Shown: positions 24,940 to 34,792, numbered from the stretch's first letter. The stretch: 64,000 bases of DNA from JAWXBA01 sp048499805 (GCA_048499805.1 JASNZF010000002.1:1-64000); one strand, 5' to 3'. Program-made: numbers and translations. The notes: generated by a model not told the origin, from the letters alone.

Positions 24940-26127
24940 CTAGGGTACGAGACTTCCCAGGACCTGACCGATGAACGGGTTGATGGCGTTGCCCCGGACC
25001 CACCGCATCACGATGACCAGGTCGTTCTCCCGGTCCACGTACACGATGTTGTTCCCGGCGCCCCGGTGGGTGTACGCTGTTTCGGGAGCCCCCGGAATCG
25101 CCCGCCCGCCGGTGTTCAGGAAGAAGTTCATGAACCCGTAGCCGGGGTTGGAGCTGCTCGGGGTTTCGGCCTTCGCCAACCACTCGCGCGAGAGGACCTG
25201 CCGGTCCTTCCACCGGCCCTGCCGCATGGTGAGGTAGCCGAAGCGGGCCAGGTCCAGCGCCGAGATGAACATCCCGCCGCCCCAGTGTCCCCCGCCACTC
25301 ACCGACTGGATCCGCTGGCCGTCCAGCTCGACCCAGGAATTGTCGTAGCCATGCCAGCGCCAGGTCGGCGACGCGCCGATCGGTTCCATGAGCTCCTCGC
25401 GGAGCAGCTCGGGAAGCGGGCGCCGGTAGACGTGGAGTGCCGCAAACGCCAGCAGGTTCACCCGGACATCGTTGTAGGTGTAGGTCGTGCCCGGGGCGTT
25501 GCGGGTCCGTGCCAGGTGGGCCGCGAGATTTTGCCCCGGCCGGTCCACCCAGTCCGGCTTGTCCCAGAGGGTGCCCTCCCAGTCGCTGCTCTGCTGGAGC
25601 AGGTGCTCCCAGGTGATCTGCCGGTTGTGGTCGGAGTCGAAATGCCCGGTGCGAACCATCTGGCCCACGGGGGAGGTCAGGTCGCGCAGGTAGCCGCGGT
25701 CCCACATCAGGCCCACCGTGGCAGAGAGGAAGCTCTTGGTCACCGAAAAGGTCATCTCCACCGCCCCGATGTCACCCCACTCGGCCACGATGTACCCGTT
25801 CCGGACCACCACCCCGCTCACGTCGCCGCGGGTGGTGAAGGGGCCCAGGGGCGCATCGTTCGGCTCGCTGCCCCAGCTCAGCCAGTGCGCCGCAGCCAAG
25901 TCGCGCGGTTGGGGATTCTCGGCGCTACGGATGTACTCCACCGCCGCCGCCAGCTTGGCCGGGTCCATCCCCTGCTGGGCCGGCATGCGGCGCTCCCAGT
26001 GGCCCGCGTCGGGGTAGTAGGGTGCGGTTTGTCGGGCCTGAGCCACCAGGAGTGAGGCGGCCAGCACCTGCCCCAGCAGGAGGAAAGTGGCTACGCCGCG
26101 CAGCCGACGGTGAGGCACGGTATTCAT
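24940..26127 (-). CDS. Secreted serine hydrolase, beta-lactamase/PBP fold
   Basis: A 395-residue exported protein with a signal peptide up to about residue 33 (LASLLVAQA). It has the class C beta-lactamase/DD-peptidase motifs: SVTKS (SxxK, about 131), YTYNDVR (YxN, about 217) and a terminal HRGAGN in place of KTG. The ATG at 26127 is chosen because it directly begins the signal peptide and a GGGGA is upstream. Such proteins include esterases and peptidases as well as lactamases; nothing here fixes the substrate. It is separated from the tricorn gene by a short repeat array. Confidence 0.85.
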   Translation of the reverse strand: MNTVPHRRLRGVATFLLLGQVLAASLLVAQARQTAPYYPDAGHWERRMPAQQGMDPAKLAAAVEYIRSAENPQPRDLAAAHWLSWGSEPNDAPLGPFTTRGDVSGVVVRNGYIVAEWGDIGAVEMTFSVTKSFLSATVGLMWDRGYLRDLTSPVGQMVRTGHFDSDHNRQITWEHLLQQSSDWEGTLWDKPDWVDRPGQNLAAHLARTRNAPGTTYTYNDVRVNLLAFAALHVYRRPLPELLREELMEPIGASPTWRWHGYDNSWVELDGQRIQSVSGGGHWGGGMFISALDLARFGYLTMRQGRWKDRQVLSREWLAKAETPSSSNPGYGFMNFFLNTGGRAIPGAPETAYTHRGAGNNIVYVDRENDLVIVMRWVRGNAINPFIGQVLGSLVP

Positions 26128-26160
26128 CAGCAGATTCCCCTTTCCCAACCCATCAGGTGT

Positions 26161-26204
26161 GGTAACATTCGGCCCCGCTGCCCCGCTGCCCCGCTGCCCC
26201 GCCG
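26161..26204. repeat. Short CCCCGCTG array (element D)
   Basis: Three perfect CCCCGCTG units (26173-26196) and a degenerate CCCCGCCG unit, preceded by AACATTCGG as in element C. The array abuts the TAG stop of the tricorn gene. No G-rich left arm is visible. Confidence 0.85.
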
Positions 26205-26205
26205 A

Positions 26206-29200
26206 CTACGGTCGATACTGCCACACCCGCTCGCGAAGCATCCGCATCGCCTCGTCCACCGACGCCTTGAGCTCGCGGTCGAACCCGCGCAGCATGTCGT
26301 CCGGGGTGTTCACGACCCAGACGTCGGGCTCCACGCCGTAGTTCTCGAGGTTGATCCCGTAGTTGTTGGGCTTGGTCGGATCCCACTGCACCACGAGGGA
26401 GCCCGGGGTGCGGATGCTGCCGCCATGAATCAGGGCGTAGCTGCCGGTGGCAATGACCGCGGCGGCGGTGGGGTTACCCACGACCCGTCCGAGCTGCAGG
26501 TCCTTGAACCCCAACGGGGTCACCTCCGAATCCGATCCCGACCGGGCATTGATCAGCATCACCTTGGGGCCCGCGATCGCCTGGCGCGGCCGGCGCCCCC
26601 ACTCCCGGGCGCCCCATCGGTTGTTCCAGAACTGGTACGGCCGGCGCTCCAGGATGTCGAGCAGCTGCTGGTCGATGTTCCCCCCGCCGTTGAACCGGAT
26701 GTCCACCACGATCCCCTCGGCGTCCCAGTAGCGGTTGATCTCCTCCTCGAACCGCTCCAGCGAGGGCTGGTTCATGGAGCGGATGTGGACATAGGCGATC
26801 CGCCCGCCCGACTCCTGCTCCACGAACTCCCGGTTCCTGGCCACCCACTCCTCGTACCGGATGTCGGTGATCGAGGTGACGGTCTTGATCCGCACCGTGC
26901 GGGCGTCCTGCCCGCCAGCGGTCCGGGCCACGCGGACCGGGACGTACTCGTTCAGGGCGTGGTTCAGGATCCGCCAGTAGTTGTCACCCGCCTGCACTTC
27001 CTGGCCGTCGATGGCCAGCACGAAATCGCCGACGGAAAGGCCGAGCCACTCGTGGTCGGCAGGCCCGTTGCGGTAGATGTGGCTGATGCGGTAGCGGTTG
27101 CCGGCGGGCTCCAGTTCCACGCCCAGGTAGCGCGAGGTGTACCCCGACTCCTGCGGACGTGATGGTGGACCGCTCACGCCCACGTGCGAGGCGTTCAACT
27201 CGCCGATCATCTTGTTGGCCAGGTCATAGGCATCCTCGTAGGTGCCGACATGGTCCAGCAGCGGCAGGTACTGGTCGCGGATCGCCACCCAGTTCCGGCC
27301 GTGCATGTTGGCATCGTAGAACCGGTCGCGCATGACCCGCCACGACTCCAGCACGATCTGGCGCCACTCGGCGCGCTGGTCCACCTCGACGGTGAAGGCG
27401 AAGTTGACGCGCTCCTTCCGCTGGTTCTGGAGCGTCATCCGGTGCACCTCGTTGCCGGTGCCGGATCCCGGCGCCGTGTAGAACACGTACCGCCGGTCCC
27501 GGCTCGGCTCGAGGTTGGGGAACGCGCCCGGGGACACCTTCTTGCGCTCGCGGCCGTCGATGGTCATCGAGAAGAGCCCGGGACCCTCGTCGTCGCGGCT
27601 CACGAAATAGACGGTGCGGCCATCGGCGGACAGGAACCAGGTGCCGGTGGGATTGGCGCCGGTGGTCAGCTGGCGGGCGCGCCGGCCGATGCCGGCGGTG
27701 TCCACCTGCAGCGGGGCCGCAGGGGGACGGGCCGCGGCGGTGGCCGGTGTCCCGCCCTCGGCGGATCGGGCAGGGCGCTGCCTCCCGCGCACCACCGGGT
27801 CTGCCGGGTCGTCGGTGAGCGCGGCCAGCGAAACCGAGAAGAGGTGCGCGACGCCTCCCGCCCGCGACGAGATGAACAGCAGGGTGCGCCCATCCGGCGT
27901 CAGGCCGGCGTTGCCATCGGTGCCGGGGCTCCGGGTCAGGTTGGTCTCGCGACGTGCAGCGATGTCGAAGGCGAACACCTCGGGGTCAAGCCGCGGGTTG
28001 CTGCGCGAGTAGATCAGCGAGGCGCCATCGGGGCTGTACTCATGCAGGTTGTATCCGCCGGCCTCATTGTATCCGAGTTCCGCGGTGGCGCCGGTGGCCA
28101 CGGTGGTCTGGTAGAGCCGGTTGCCGGCCACGAAGGCGATCCGGGATCCATCCGGGGACCAGACATAGTTGCTGCCCTGGAAGACCGGGACGGACGTGAG
28201 CTTGCGCCTGGCTCCCGTCGCCAGCTCACTGACCCAGATCTCCTCCTCGCCCGACTCATCCGAGACGTGTGCCAATCTGGTCCCGTCGGGTGAGAATGAC
28301 GGATACCGATCCCGCCAGGCCGACCGGGTCACCCGGCTCATCTCGCCCAGGGTGGCGTCCACCGGGGCGATGAACACCTCGCCGCGGAAGTCCACGGCAA
28401 TCCGCTCGCCGGTGGGGTCGGCGGCAAACCCCTCCGCGCGCCCCGCGCTCCGCACGTACGCCACCGGATTGTCGCGGGAGTCGAAGGCCAGGTCCACCGT
28501 GATCCGGGCAGGGGTGCCCGAGGGCACGTCCACCGCCCAGAGCTCGAACTCCTGGGTGTAGATGATCGTCCGGCCATCGGGAGAGATGGCAGGGTACTGC
28601 ACGCCACCGGAGGTGTGGCGTGTGACCTGCGTGGGACTGGCGCCATTGGCGCCCATCCGCCAGAGGTTGAAGATCCCGTCGCGCTCCGAGACGAAGTAGA
28701 CCTGGCCGTCGGCGCCCCACATCGGGTGGGCGTCGTGCACGTGGTTGCGGAAGTTCTGGATGTCGGGGTCGGTGAGCTGGGAAATGCTGCCGCCCGCCAT
28801 GGCCTGGACGAAGATGTCCGACTGGCTGTTGCCGCGATACCCCTTGCGGTTGGGCGAGAAATTGGAGCGCGTAAACGCCACCATCCGGTTGTCCTGCCGG
28901 ATCATCCCCATGCTGGCCTGGTCCATGGCAAGCGGCATCGGCATGCCGCCGGTCCGCGGCGCGATGTACAGCGGGGATCCCCACGGGTACACCGCCCGGG
29001 TCGAGGAGAACACGACGCCGGATCCGTCGGGTGTCCAGTACTGCACCAGGTCGTTGCCGGTGTGGAAGGTGAGCTGGGTCGGCTCGCCCCCGTCTGCCGG
29101 CACGATGAAGACATCGTTGTTCCCCATCCGGTCGCTGGTGAAGGCCACGGTGCGGCCGTCCGGCGAGAAGCGGGGCGCGATGTCGCGACCGTCGTGGCTG

Positions 29201-29397
29201 GTCAGCCGGCGGGCGGCGGAGCCGTCGCGGTTGGCCACCCAGATGTCGCCCAGGTAGCTGAAGGCGATTCGGGAGCCGTGGATGTGCGGGTCGCGCATGA
29301 ACTTGATCGGGTCGGCGGTGGCCGACGCCGGCATGAGCACGGCCGCGGCGAGGAACAGCAGGGAGGGACGGCCCAGCAGACGGGGGAGGGGACGCAT
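26206..29397 (-). CDS. tri: Tricorn protease homolog (S41 family)
   Basis: A 1063-residue exported peptidase with a signal peptide ending ASATA. Two beta-propellers fill about residues 30-640 (FSPDGRTVAFTSD, WTPDGSGVVFSSTR, WSPDGSRIAFVAG). They are followed by the C1 helical domain, a PDZ domain (about 790-860, YLGVELEPAGNRYRISHIYRNGPA) and the S41 catalytic core. The triad parts are visible: His in ELNASHVGV, and Ser then Asp/Glu in NARSGSDSEV (about 945). Archaeal tricorn is cytosolic and trims proteasome products; this copy carries a signal peptide, so a periplasmic peptide-degrading role is likelier. Confidence 0.93.
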   Translation of the reverse strand: MRPLPRLLGRPSLLFLAAAVLMPASATADPIKFMRDPHIHGSRIAFSYLGDIWVANRDGSAARRLTSHDGRDIAPRFSPDGRTVAFTSDRMGNNDVFIVPADGGEPTQLTFHTGNDLVQYWTPDGSGVVFSSTRAVYPWGSPLYIAPRTGGMPMPLAMDQASMGMIRQDNRMVAFTRSNFSPNRKGYRGNSQSDIFVQAMAGGSISQLTDPDIQNFRNHVHDAHPMWGADGQVYFVSERDGIFNLWRMGANGASPTQVTRHTSGGVQYPAISPDGRTIIYTQEFELWAVDVPSGTPARITVDLAFDSRDNPVAYVRSAGRAEGFAADPTGERIAVDFRGEVFIAPVDATLGEMSRVTRSAWRDRYPSFSPDGTRLAHVSDESGEEEIWVSELATGARRKLTSVPVFQGSNYVWSPDGSRIAFVAGNRLYQTTVATGATAELGYNEAGGYNLHEYSPDGASLIYSRSNPRLDPEVFAFDIAARRETNLTRSPGTDGNAGLTPDGRTLLFISSRAGGVAHLFSVSLAALTDDPADPVVRGRQRPARSAEGGTPATAAARPPAAPLQVDTAGIGRRARQLTTGANPTGTWFLSADGRTVYFVSRDDEGPGLFSMTIDGRERKKVSPGAFPNLEPSRDRRYVFYTAPGSGTGNEVHRMTLQNQRKERVNFAFTVEVDQRAEWRQIVLESWRVMRDRFYDANMHGRNWVAIRDQYLPLLDHVGTYEDAYDLANKMIGELNASHVGVSGPPSRPQESGYTSRYLGVELEPAGNRYRISHIYRNGPADHEWLGLSVGDFVLAIDGQEVQAGDNYWRILNHALNEYVPVRVARTAGGQDARTVRIKTVTSITDIRYEEWVARNREFVEQESGGRIAYVHIRSMNQPSLERFEEEINRYWDAEGIVVDIRFNGGGNIDQQLLDILERRPYQFWNNRWGAREWGRRPRQAIAGPKVMLINARSGSDSEVTPLGFKDLQLGRVVGNPTAAAVIATGSYALIHGGSIRTPGSLVVQWDPTKPNNYGINLENYGVEPDVWVVNTPDDMLRGFDRELKASVDEAMRMLRERVWQYRP

Positions 29398-29462
29398 GGC
29401 GCGGCTCCGGCTCAGGCGGGGACGGGATGTGGCTCGGGTGTGAGTGGAAGGTATACAAACGC

Positions 29463-29638
29463 GGGGCAGGGGGGCAGCGGGGCGGGGGGGCGGGACAAGT
29501 CGGATGGCTGTGGCGTGCTCAGATGCTGCAAATGCGAGGTCGACGACCTCTTGACGCCGCCCTGCCCACTACCAACATTCGGCCCCGCTGCCCCGCTGCC
29601 CCGCTGCCCCGCTGCCCCGCTGCCCCGCTGCCCCGCTG
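29463..29638. repeat. Composite inverted-arm repeat element C
   Basis: The left arm (29463-29494) has GGGGCAGG, GGGGCAGC and GGGGCGGG units. A core of about 88 bases contains the hairpin GAGGTCG/CGACCTC and ends in AACATTCGG. The right arm is seven perfect CCCCGCTG units (29583-29638), 1 base from the TAG stop of the gene at 29640. The core differs from elements A and B. Confidence 0.88.
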
Positions 29639-29639
29639 C

Positions 29640-31874
29640 CTACAACCTCCCATCGAAATAGATATCAAACCTCCACCCTGTGGGCCCCCGCATTGCCCGG
29701 GCCAGGTCCATCCGGACCAGCCCATCCAGGAAGCTGGCCCCCACGCCGGTGCCGAGCAGCGGTCTCCCGGAGCCCCACTCGGCGCGGCTGCCGGCCCAGC
29801 CCAGGTCGGAGAACAGCATCAACCGCGCCGCGGGGAAGGCGTTCCCCACCTCGGCCCGGATCCGCCAGAAGGCCTCGCCGGAGGTGACGCCGCCGCTGTA
29901 GCCCCGCAGGTTGGCCGGGCCGCCAAGGTAGAACCGGCTCTGGACCGGGAGGCTGCCACGGCTCGTTCCGGCTGCCCCCTCGATGGCCACGGCCCAGCCG
30001 CGCTCCGGGGTGATGATGGCCCGGAGCGTCGCGGACCCCTTGCCAAACTCGAAGTCGCCGGTGGCCCCCTCGACCGCGGCATCGCCACCGACCCAGAGGG
30101 TACGCGAGACGACCCGTCCCAGCCGCAGTCCCAGCTGGCCGCCGACCTGGTCGGCGCTGTCTGCCACGATGTTCGGACGGAACCGCTGCCCCTGGCTGAA
30201 CAGGTGGGGCAGGCTGGCATCGGTCTCCTGCTGGGCGGAGCGCTGGCGCTCGGCGTAGAACCGCCAGGTGAGCCATCCCCCGTCGGAGGCCTGGCCGGTG
30301 AACTCCGTGCCCAGGGTGCGGAAGTACTCGCCGTCATCCCGCTGGAGGAGCAGGGCGGAGAGGCTGTTGACCACGCCGAGGGCGCGGGATTCCGGGTTGG
30401 CGACCGCCAGCCGCCGGTAGCCACCGAGGCGCCAGGTGGCGCCGGTCCCGCGGCGGCCGATGCCGACCTCCCCGTTGGGCTCGCCGTCGCCCACGCCGAG
30501 GCGGCCCAGGGCATCGAGCTGGTAGTCGCCCCAGGCGGCGGCCCCGCGCAGGCCGAGCGAGAGTGCCTCCACCCGGTTGTACCGGGCGTTCTGGAGGAGT
30601 GCCCCGAGTCCCTGGGGGAGTTCGAGCCGCCGGTCCAGCGGTGGGGTCGGGAGCCCGCGGATCGCGGACGCCAGGCCCCGGATCTCGTCCTCGGTGACGA
30701 GGTCACCCATGGAGAGGATCGGGGGGCCAAGGGTGGGGCTGGTGAGCAGGGATGCTCGATCCCGCGGGACGACGACGGCAAGGGCGGTATCGCCGCGTGC
30801 CAGCCGGCCGCAGCTTTCCGCGAGCATTTCCTGCGAGGTGGAATCGCCCGGGGCGGTGCGGATCGCCGCAGCGGCCGCCTCCCGTTCCCGGACACAGGCC
30901 TGCACCACCCTCGCGATGCTGTCCGCGAAGATCCGCCGCTCCTCCCGGGACCGGGTTGCCCGGCCCGGGGTCGCGCTGTCCGGACGCTGCCGGGTGCCCG
31001 CGGGGCGGAAGTCCAGCCCGGCGGGCCTCGGGGTGCCCCCCTCGACCTCATAGTCTGAATACACCCGCTCGAACCGGACCGGGACGTTCATCCACTTCCC
31101 GACGGTGCCCACCCCCTCCAGCGAGACATAGCGCAACATCCACCAGCGGTTCTCGTAGAACCCGTACTCCATGGTGATGTGCTTGAGCTCGCCGGTGCCG
31201 TTGACGAACGAGGGGACATCCTCGCGGTCTTCCGGGTCGCTGTCACGCCGGAATTCGTAGGGCCGGGCCGGCCGGAAGGTGGCCCGCACCAGCGCGTAGC
31301 TGTCCGCATCGAACCAGAGCGATCCCGAGACCAGTTGCCAATCGGCGCGGCGGGGCGTCACCCGGAGCTCGACCAGCCGGATGATCCCCCCGGTGGGGAG
31401 CTCGATCCGGGTGCTGTCGCCCCGGGCGTACCGGTACATCGCCTCGGCTCCGACCGCCAGCGGGTAGAGGAACCCGTCGGCGTCGTTGCCGAGCACGAAG
31501 AGGTAGTCCTCGGCGGGATTCATGACGAGGTCGCGCACCTCGGACGGGATGTTGTCCGGCAACTCGTCCCCGCGGCTCGCGACCGGCACCGCCTGGCGCA
31601 TCCCGGTGACGGTGATGGTGCTCCTGCTGTCGCGCTTCCAGGCGATCTGTGCGGTGACTTCCTGGCGGAAGAGCATCCGGTCGCGGGAAAAGGCCCGGAC
31701 CCCGACCCCGATCCGCTGGGAGACCTGGGCAGAATAAGCGGTGACCAGGCGTTCATTCCGGTCCCGCGCGCTCCGGGCGCTGGCGACCAGGACCGCAGTC
31801 GCCGAGTCGGCGTAGCTGTCGGGGGGGAGGGCTGGGAGCTGGACGGCCAGGGCGAGGAGGGAGGAGAGCAGCAT
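29640..31874 (-). CDS. Omp85/BamA-like outer-membrane barrel protein
   Basis: A 744-residue protein with a short signal peptide (MLLSSLLALAVQLPALP). The N-terminal half (about 30-400) is a periplasmic domain with a lipoprotein-carrier-like beta region and no clear POTRA repeats. The C-terminal third is a 16-strand-like barrel containing FYLGGPANLRGYSGG, the RGY loop-6 signature of Omp85 proteins (ShlB/BamA superfamily), and it ends in a strand with FDIYFDGRL. It is unlikely to be BamA itself, because the POTRA array is missing. The start lacks a strong Shine-Dalgarno, with GGGAG about 13 bases away. It lies upstream of the tricorn gene but is separated from it by element C. Confidence 0.75.
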   Translation of the reverse strand: MLLSSLLALAVQLPALPPDSYADSATAVLVASARSARDRNERLVTAYSAQVSQRIGVGVRAFSRDRMLFRQEVTAQIAWKRDSRSTITVTGMRQAVPVASRGDELPDNIPSEVRDLVMNPAEDYLFVLGNDADGFLYPLAVGAEAMYRYARGDSTRIELPTGGIIRLVELRVTPRRADWQLVSGSLWFDADSYALVRATFRPARPYEFRRDSDPEDREDVPSFVNGTGELKHITMEYGFYENRWWMLRYVSLEGVGTVGKWMNVPVRFERVYSDYEVEGGTPRPAGLDFRPAGTRQRPDSATPGRATRSREERRIFADSIARVVQACVREREAAAAAIRTAPGDSTSQEMLAESCGRLARGDTALAVVVPRDRASLLTSPTLGPPILSMGDLVTEDEIRGLASAIRGLPTPPLDRRLELPQGLGALLQNARYNRVEALSLGLRGAAAWGDYQLDALGRLGVGDGEPNGEVGIGRRGTGATWRLGGYRRLAVANPESRALGVVNSLSALLLQRDDGEYFRTLGTEFTGQASDGGWLTWRFYAERQRSAQQETDASLPHLFSQGQRFRPNIVADSADQVGGQLGLRLGRVVSRTLWVGGDAAVEGATGDFEFGKGSATLRAIITPERGWAVAIEGAAGTSRGSLPVQSRFYLGGPANLRGYSGGVTSGEAFWRIRAEVGNAFPAARLMLFSDLGWAGSRAEWGSGRPLLGTGVGASFLDGLVRMDLARAMRGPTGWRFDIYFDGRL

Positions 31875-32073
31875 GCGAAAACATACGCTCCCATACTGGG
31901 CTCGGTTTCAGTCTGGAACTGGGGCTGCCCCCGTCGTGGAGCGGTTCCCGTCGGACGGTACGGCGCTGCTGTTGCGCCGCTCCCGGGCCCTTCCTACGTT
32001 TGGGTGCCCCCACCCCCCGGCAGATTCCCGCACCCGGCCGTGATCCTCCAGTCCCCCACCCGCGAGGCTCGTG

Positions 32074-32181
32074 ATGACCGACGACTCCCGCCGCTTCCGC
32101 CAGACCCTGGTGCGGGTGATGGCGGTCCAGGTGGTGACCCTGGCGCTCCTCTGGCTCCTCCAATCGCGCTTCGGCAGCTAG
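32074..32181 (+). CDS. Small membrane protein upstream of the symporter
   Basis: A 35-residue ORF with a GAGG upstream of ATG 32074. A basic/acidic head (MTDDSRRFRQTLVRV) precedes one membrane helix (MAVQVVTLALLWLLQ) and a short tail. It ends 9 bases before the symporter ATG, so the two are co-translated. Its size and position fit the short symporter accessory proteins found next to sodium:solute symporters; that identity is inferred from context. Confidence 0.7.
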   Translation: MTDDSRRFRQTLVRVMAVQVVTLALLWLLQSRFGS

Positions 32182-32190
32182 GGACCCGCC

Positions 32191-33882
32191 ATGCATCCGC
32201 TCAACTGGGCGATCGTCATCGCGTACATCCTCTACGTCGTCTGGGACGGCCTGCGGCGCGCCAAGGGCACCAACCAGATCGAGGGATACTTCCTCGCCAA
32301 CCGCAGCCTCCCCTGGTGGGTGGTGGGACTGTCGGTGATGGCCACGCAGCTCTCCGCGGTCACCATGATCGGGACGACGGGGCAGGGGGCCACCGATGGC
32401 CTGCGCTTCGTGCAGTTCTACTTCGGGCTCCCCCTGGCCATGGTCATCCTCGGGGTGACGCTGGTCCCGTTCCTCCACGGCGCCAAGGTGTTCACCGCCT
32501 ACGAGTACCTCGAGAAGCGCTTCAATCCCCAGACCCGGTCGCTCACCAGCTTCCTCTTCCTGCTCTCGCGCGGGATGTCGTGCGGCACCATCATCGCCGC
32601 GCCGGCGGTGGTCTTCTCGGCAATTTTTGGCTGGGACATGGTCTGGTCGGTCGCCCTGATCGGTATTCCCACCGTGATCTACACGGTGCTGGGTGGGGTC
32701 CAGGCCGTGGCGTGGGCCGATGTCAAGCAGATGGTGTTGATCGTGGTGGCCCTGGGCGGGATGGTGGTGGTCCTGCTGCTCAAGATGCCGGTCCCGACCA
32801 CCGAGGCGCTCGAGGTCGCGGGGGCGGCGGGGCGGCTCCGGGTCTTTGATTTCTCCTTCAACCTCACCAACACCTACACCTTCTGGTCGGGGGTCCTTGG
32901 CGGCACCTTCCTGATGCTTTCCTACTTCGGGACCGACCAGAGCCAGGTGCAGCGCTACCTGACCGCCAAGTCGGTGGACGAGGCGCGCAGCTCGCTGCTG
33001 ATGAGCGCCTACTGGAAGATCCCCCTGCAGGCGCTGGTGCTCCTGGTGGGTGTGCTGGTCTTTGTCTTCTACCTGTTTCAAGCTCCACCGCTGCTCTACA
33101 ATCCCGCCCACGAGCGGCAGGTCCGCGAGGCCGAACCGGCGGCGCTGGCGGCGCTCGAGGGGCGATTTGCTGACGCCTTTGCCGCCCGGGATGACGCCGC
33201 GCGGCAGGTTTCGGCCGCCAGCCGGGCAGGGGACGGGGCCGCCACCGCCGCGGCGCGCGACGCCTTTGCGCTCCGCGAGGCCGAGGTCGGGGCGGTGCGC
33301 ACCGAGGCGCTCGCCCTCGCCGAGCAGGTGACCCTGGAGCCGGCCCGGGACGTCAACTACATCATTCCCCGCTTCGTGCTCGACCACCTGCCGCTCGGCC
33401 TGGCCGGTCTCTTCATCGCCGGGGTCCTCGCGGCGGCGATGTCGAGCATCGCGGCCGAGCTGAACTCCCTCTCCACCGCCACGGTGATCGACTTCTACCG
33501 CCGCTGGATCCGCCCCGACGGCGGTGACGCCCACCTCCTCTGGGTGTCGAAGCTGTCCACCGCCCTCTGGGGGGTGTTTGCCTGTGTGGTGGCCACCTAT
33601 GCGGCCAACCTCGGCTCGCTGATCGAGGTCGTCAACCGGTTCGGGTCGTTCTTCTACGGGTCGATCCTGGGGGTGTTCCTGCTGGCGATGATCCCCGTTG
33701 CCCGCGGGGCGGGGGCGTTCATCGGCCTGATCGCGGGGATGGCCGCCGTGGCCGCCGTCAACTTCGGGGCGCCCGAGGTGTCGTTCCTCTGGCACAACGT
33801 GGTCGGGGCAGTGACGGTGGTGGTGGTGGGCGTCGGGATCAGCCTGGTCTCACCCGGAGCCCCCGCGGAGGCCGCGGGGTAA
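32191..33882 (+). CDS. Sodium:solute symporter (SSS family)
   Basis: A 563-residue inner-membrane transporter of about 13 helices. The family core is clear: EGYFLANRSLPWWVVGLSVMATQLSAVTMIG (helix 1 with the sodium-site bends), AYEYLEKRFNP, YTVLGGVQAVAWADVKQM and FGTDQSQVQRYLTAKS. The late helix LAGLFIAGVLAAAMSSIAAELNSLSTA holds the second sodium-site Ser/Thr residues. A charged, Ala-rich helical insert of about 75 residues (roughly 310-385) sits between two helices and is unusual. The substrate is not predictable. A terminator follows. Confidence 0.92.
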   Translation: MHPLNWAIVIAYILYVVWDGLRRAKGTNQIEGYFLANRSLPWWVVGLSVMATQLSAVTMIGTTGQGATDGLRFVQFYFGLPLAMVILGVTLVPFLHGAKVFTAYEYLEKRFNPQTRSLTSFLFLLSRGMSCGTIIAAPAVVFSAIFGWDMVWSVALIGIPTVIYTVLGGVQAVAWADVKQMVLIVVALGGMVVVLLLKMPVPTTEALEVAGAAGRLRVFDFSFNLTNTYTFWSGVLGGTFLMLSYFGTDQSQVQRYLTAKSVDEARSSLLMSAYWKIPLQALVLLVGVLVFVFYLFQAPPLLYNPAHERQVREAEPAALAALEGRFADAFAARDDAARQVSAASRAGDGAATAAARDAFALREAEVGAVRTEALALAEQVTLEPARDVNYIIPRFVLDHLPLGLAGLFIAGVLAAAMSSIAAELNSLSTATVIDFYRRWIRPDGGDAHLLWVSKLSTALWGVFACVVATYAANLGSLIEVVNRFGSFFYGSILGVFLLAMIPVARGAGAFIGLIAGMAAVAAVNFGAPEVSFLWHNVVGAVTVVVVGVGISLVSPGAPAEAAG

Positions 33883-33910
33883 GGGAGTCCGGCCGTCGTT
33901 GCATCCCGTG

Positions 33911-33938
33911 AAACGGCCACCCTGTGGGGTGGCCGTTT
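33911..33938. terminator. Bidirectional terminator
   Basis: A 12-bp stem, AAACGGCCACCC/GGGTGGCCGTTT, loop TGTG, followed by TTCG. It serves the symporter gene and the convergent gene ending at 33961. Confidence 0.9.
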
Positions 33939-33960
33939 TCGCGTCCGGGGTCCTCGCCGT

Positions 33961-34701
33961 TCAGTGCTTCAACCAGACCACCACCGTCCCGCAGGCCACC
34001 GCCCGCCGAAGGTCGGCGAACTCCCAGGGCACCCGGCTTTGGCCCGGGCGATAGACCTCCACCGCCTCCACCTCCGAAAGTGGGAAGGCGTCGACCGGGA
34101 ACCCGTTCCGGGGGCGCTCGCCGTTGTACGAGACGGCGGGAGCACAGCGCAGCGATCCCCCGGCCTGGACGAGGTTCAGGCCCTCGAAGCCGGCCCGGTC
34201 CAAAGCGTCCGGCCCCGACTCCCGGAACACGCCGTATGGCAGGTACAGGCGCACCGTCTCGCTGACCTCGGTCCGGTTCCCGGCGGCCAGGTCCTCCTGG
34301 GCCAGGAAGATGCTGCCGACGCTGGAGCGGGCGCGGCGCCAGTCCTCCACCGCCTCGACGATGAACTCGGCCAGGGTCAGGGTGGTGGGGACCAGGGTGA
34401 AGTCCAGGGGGGTGACGGCGTTCTGCTTGACCCGCACCGTCCGCCGCGTGGGGGCGAAGCCCACCCGGCGCACGAACACCCAGTGGGCTCCCCCGGGCGG
34501 GTCCTCGATCCGGTAGCGGCCCAGGGCGTCGGTACGGACCGCCGCACCGCCCAGGCCAAGGGTGACCTCGGCATCGGCGACCGGCTGGCCGGTGGAGTCG
34601 ACCACGGTGCCCCGGATGGCGGTGGTGCGGGACTGAGCCGAGAGGCTCGCGGGGACGAGGAACAGCAGTGGGAGCAGGACGGCGGTCAGGCGGCGTGGCA
34701 T
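33961..34701 (-). CDS. Secreted protein with carboxypeptidase-regulatory-like domain
   Basis: A 246-residue exported protein. GGAGGATCCC precedes the ATG and the signal peptide ends SLSAQ. Residues 27-105 form a CarboxypepD_reg-like beta-sandwich (IRGTVVDSTGQPVADAEVTLG, TDALGRYRIEDPPGGAHWVFVRRVGFAP), the plug-side extension seen in TonB receptors. The rest resembles part of a receptor plug (VDAFPLSEVEAVEVYRPGQSRVPWEF, then ACGTVVVWLKH) but no barrel follows. Such stand-alone proteins are common in Gemmatimonadota. It lies downstream of the susCD pair, beyond a strong hairpin. Role unknown. Confidence 0.8.
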   Translation of the reverse strand: MPRRLTAVLLPLLFLVPASLSAQSRTTAIRGTVVDSTGQPVADAEVTLGLGGAAVRTDALGRYRIEDPPGGAHWVFVRRVGFAPTRRTVRVKQNAVTPLDFTLVPTTLTLAEFIVEAVEDWRRARSSVGSIFLAQEDLAAGNRTEVSETVRLYLPYGVFRESGPDALDRAGFEGLNLVQAGGSLRCAPAVSYNGERPRNGFPVDAFPLSEVEAVEVYRPGQSRVPWEFADLRRAVACGTVVVWLKH

Positions 34702-34792
34702 GGGATCCTCCTGGAGCGGGCCACGGGAGGGAAACGGCGGCTATCGAAGGGAGACGCTGCTGCCGGGGCGGCCCCACACGCCGGGAACGGCA

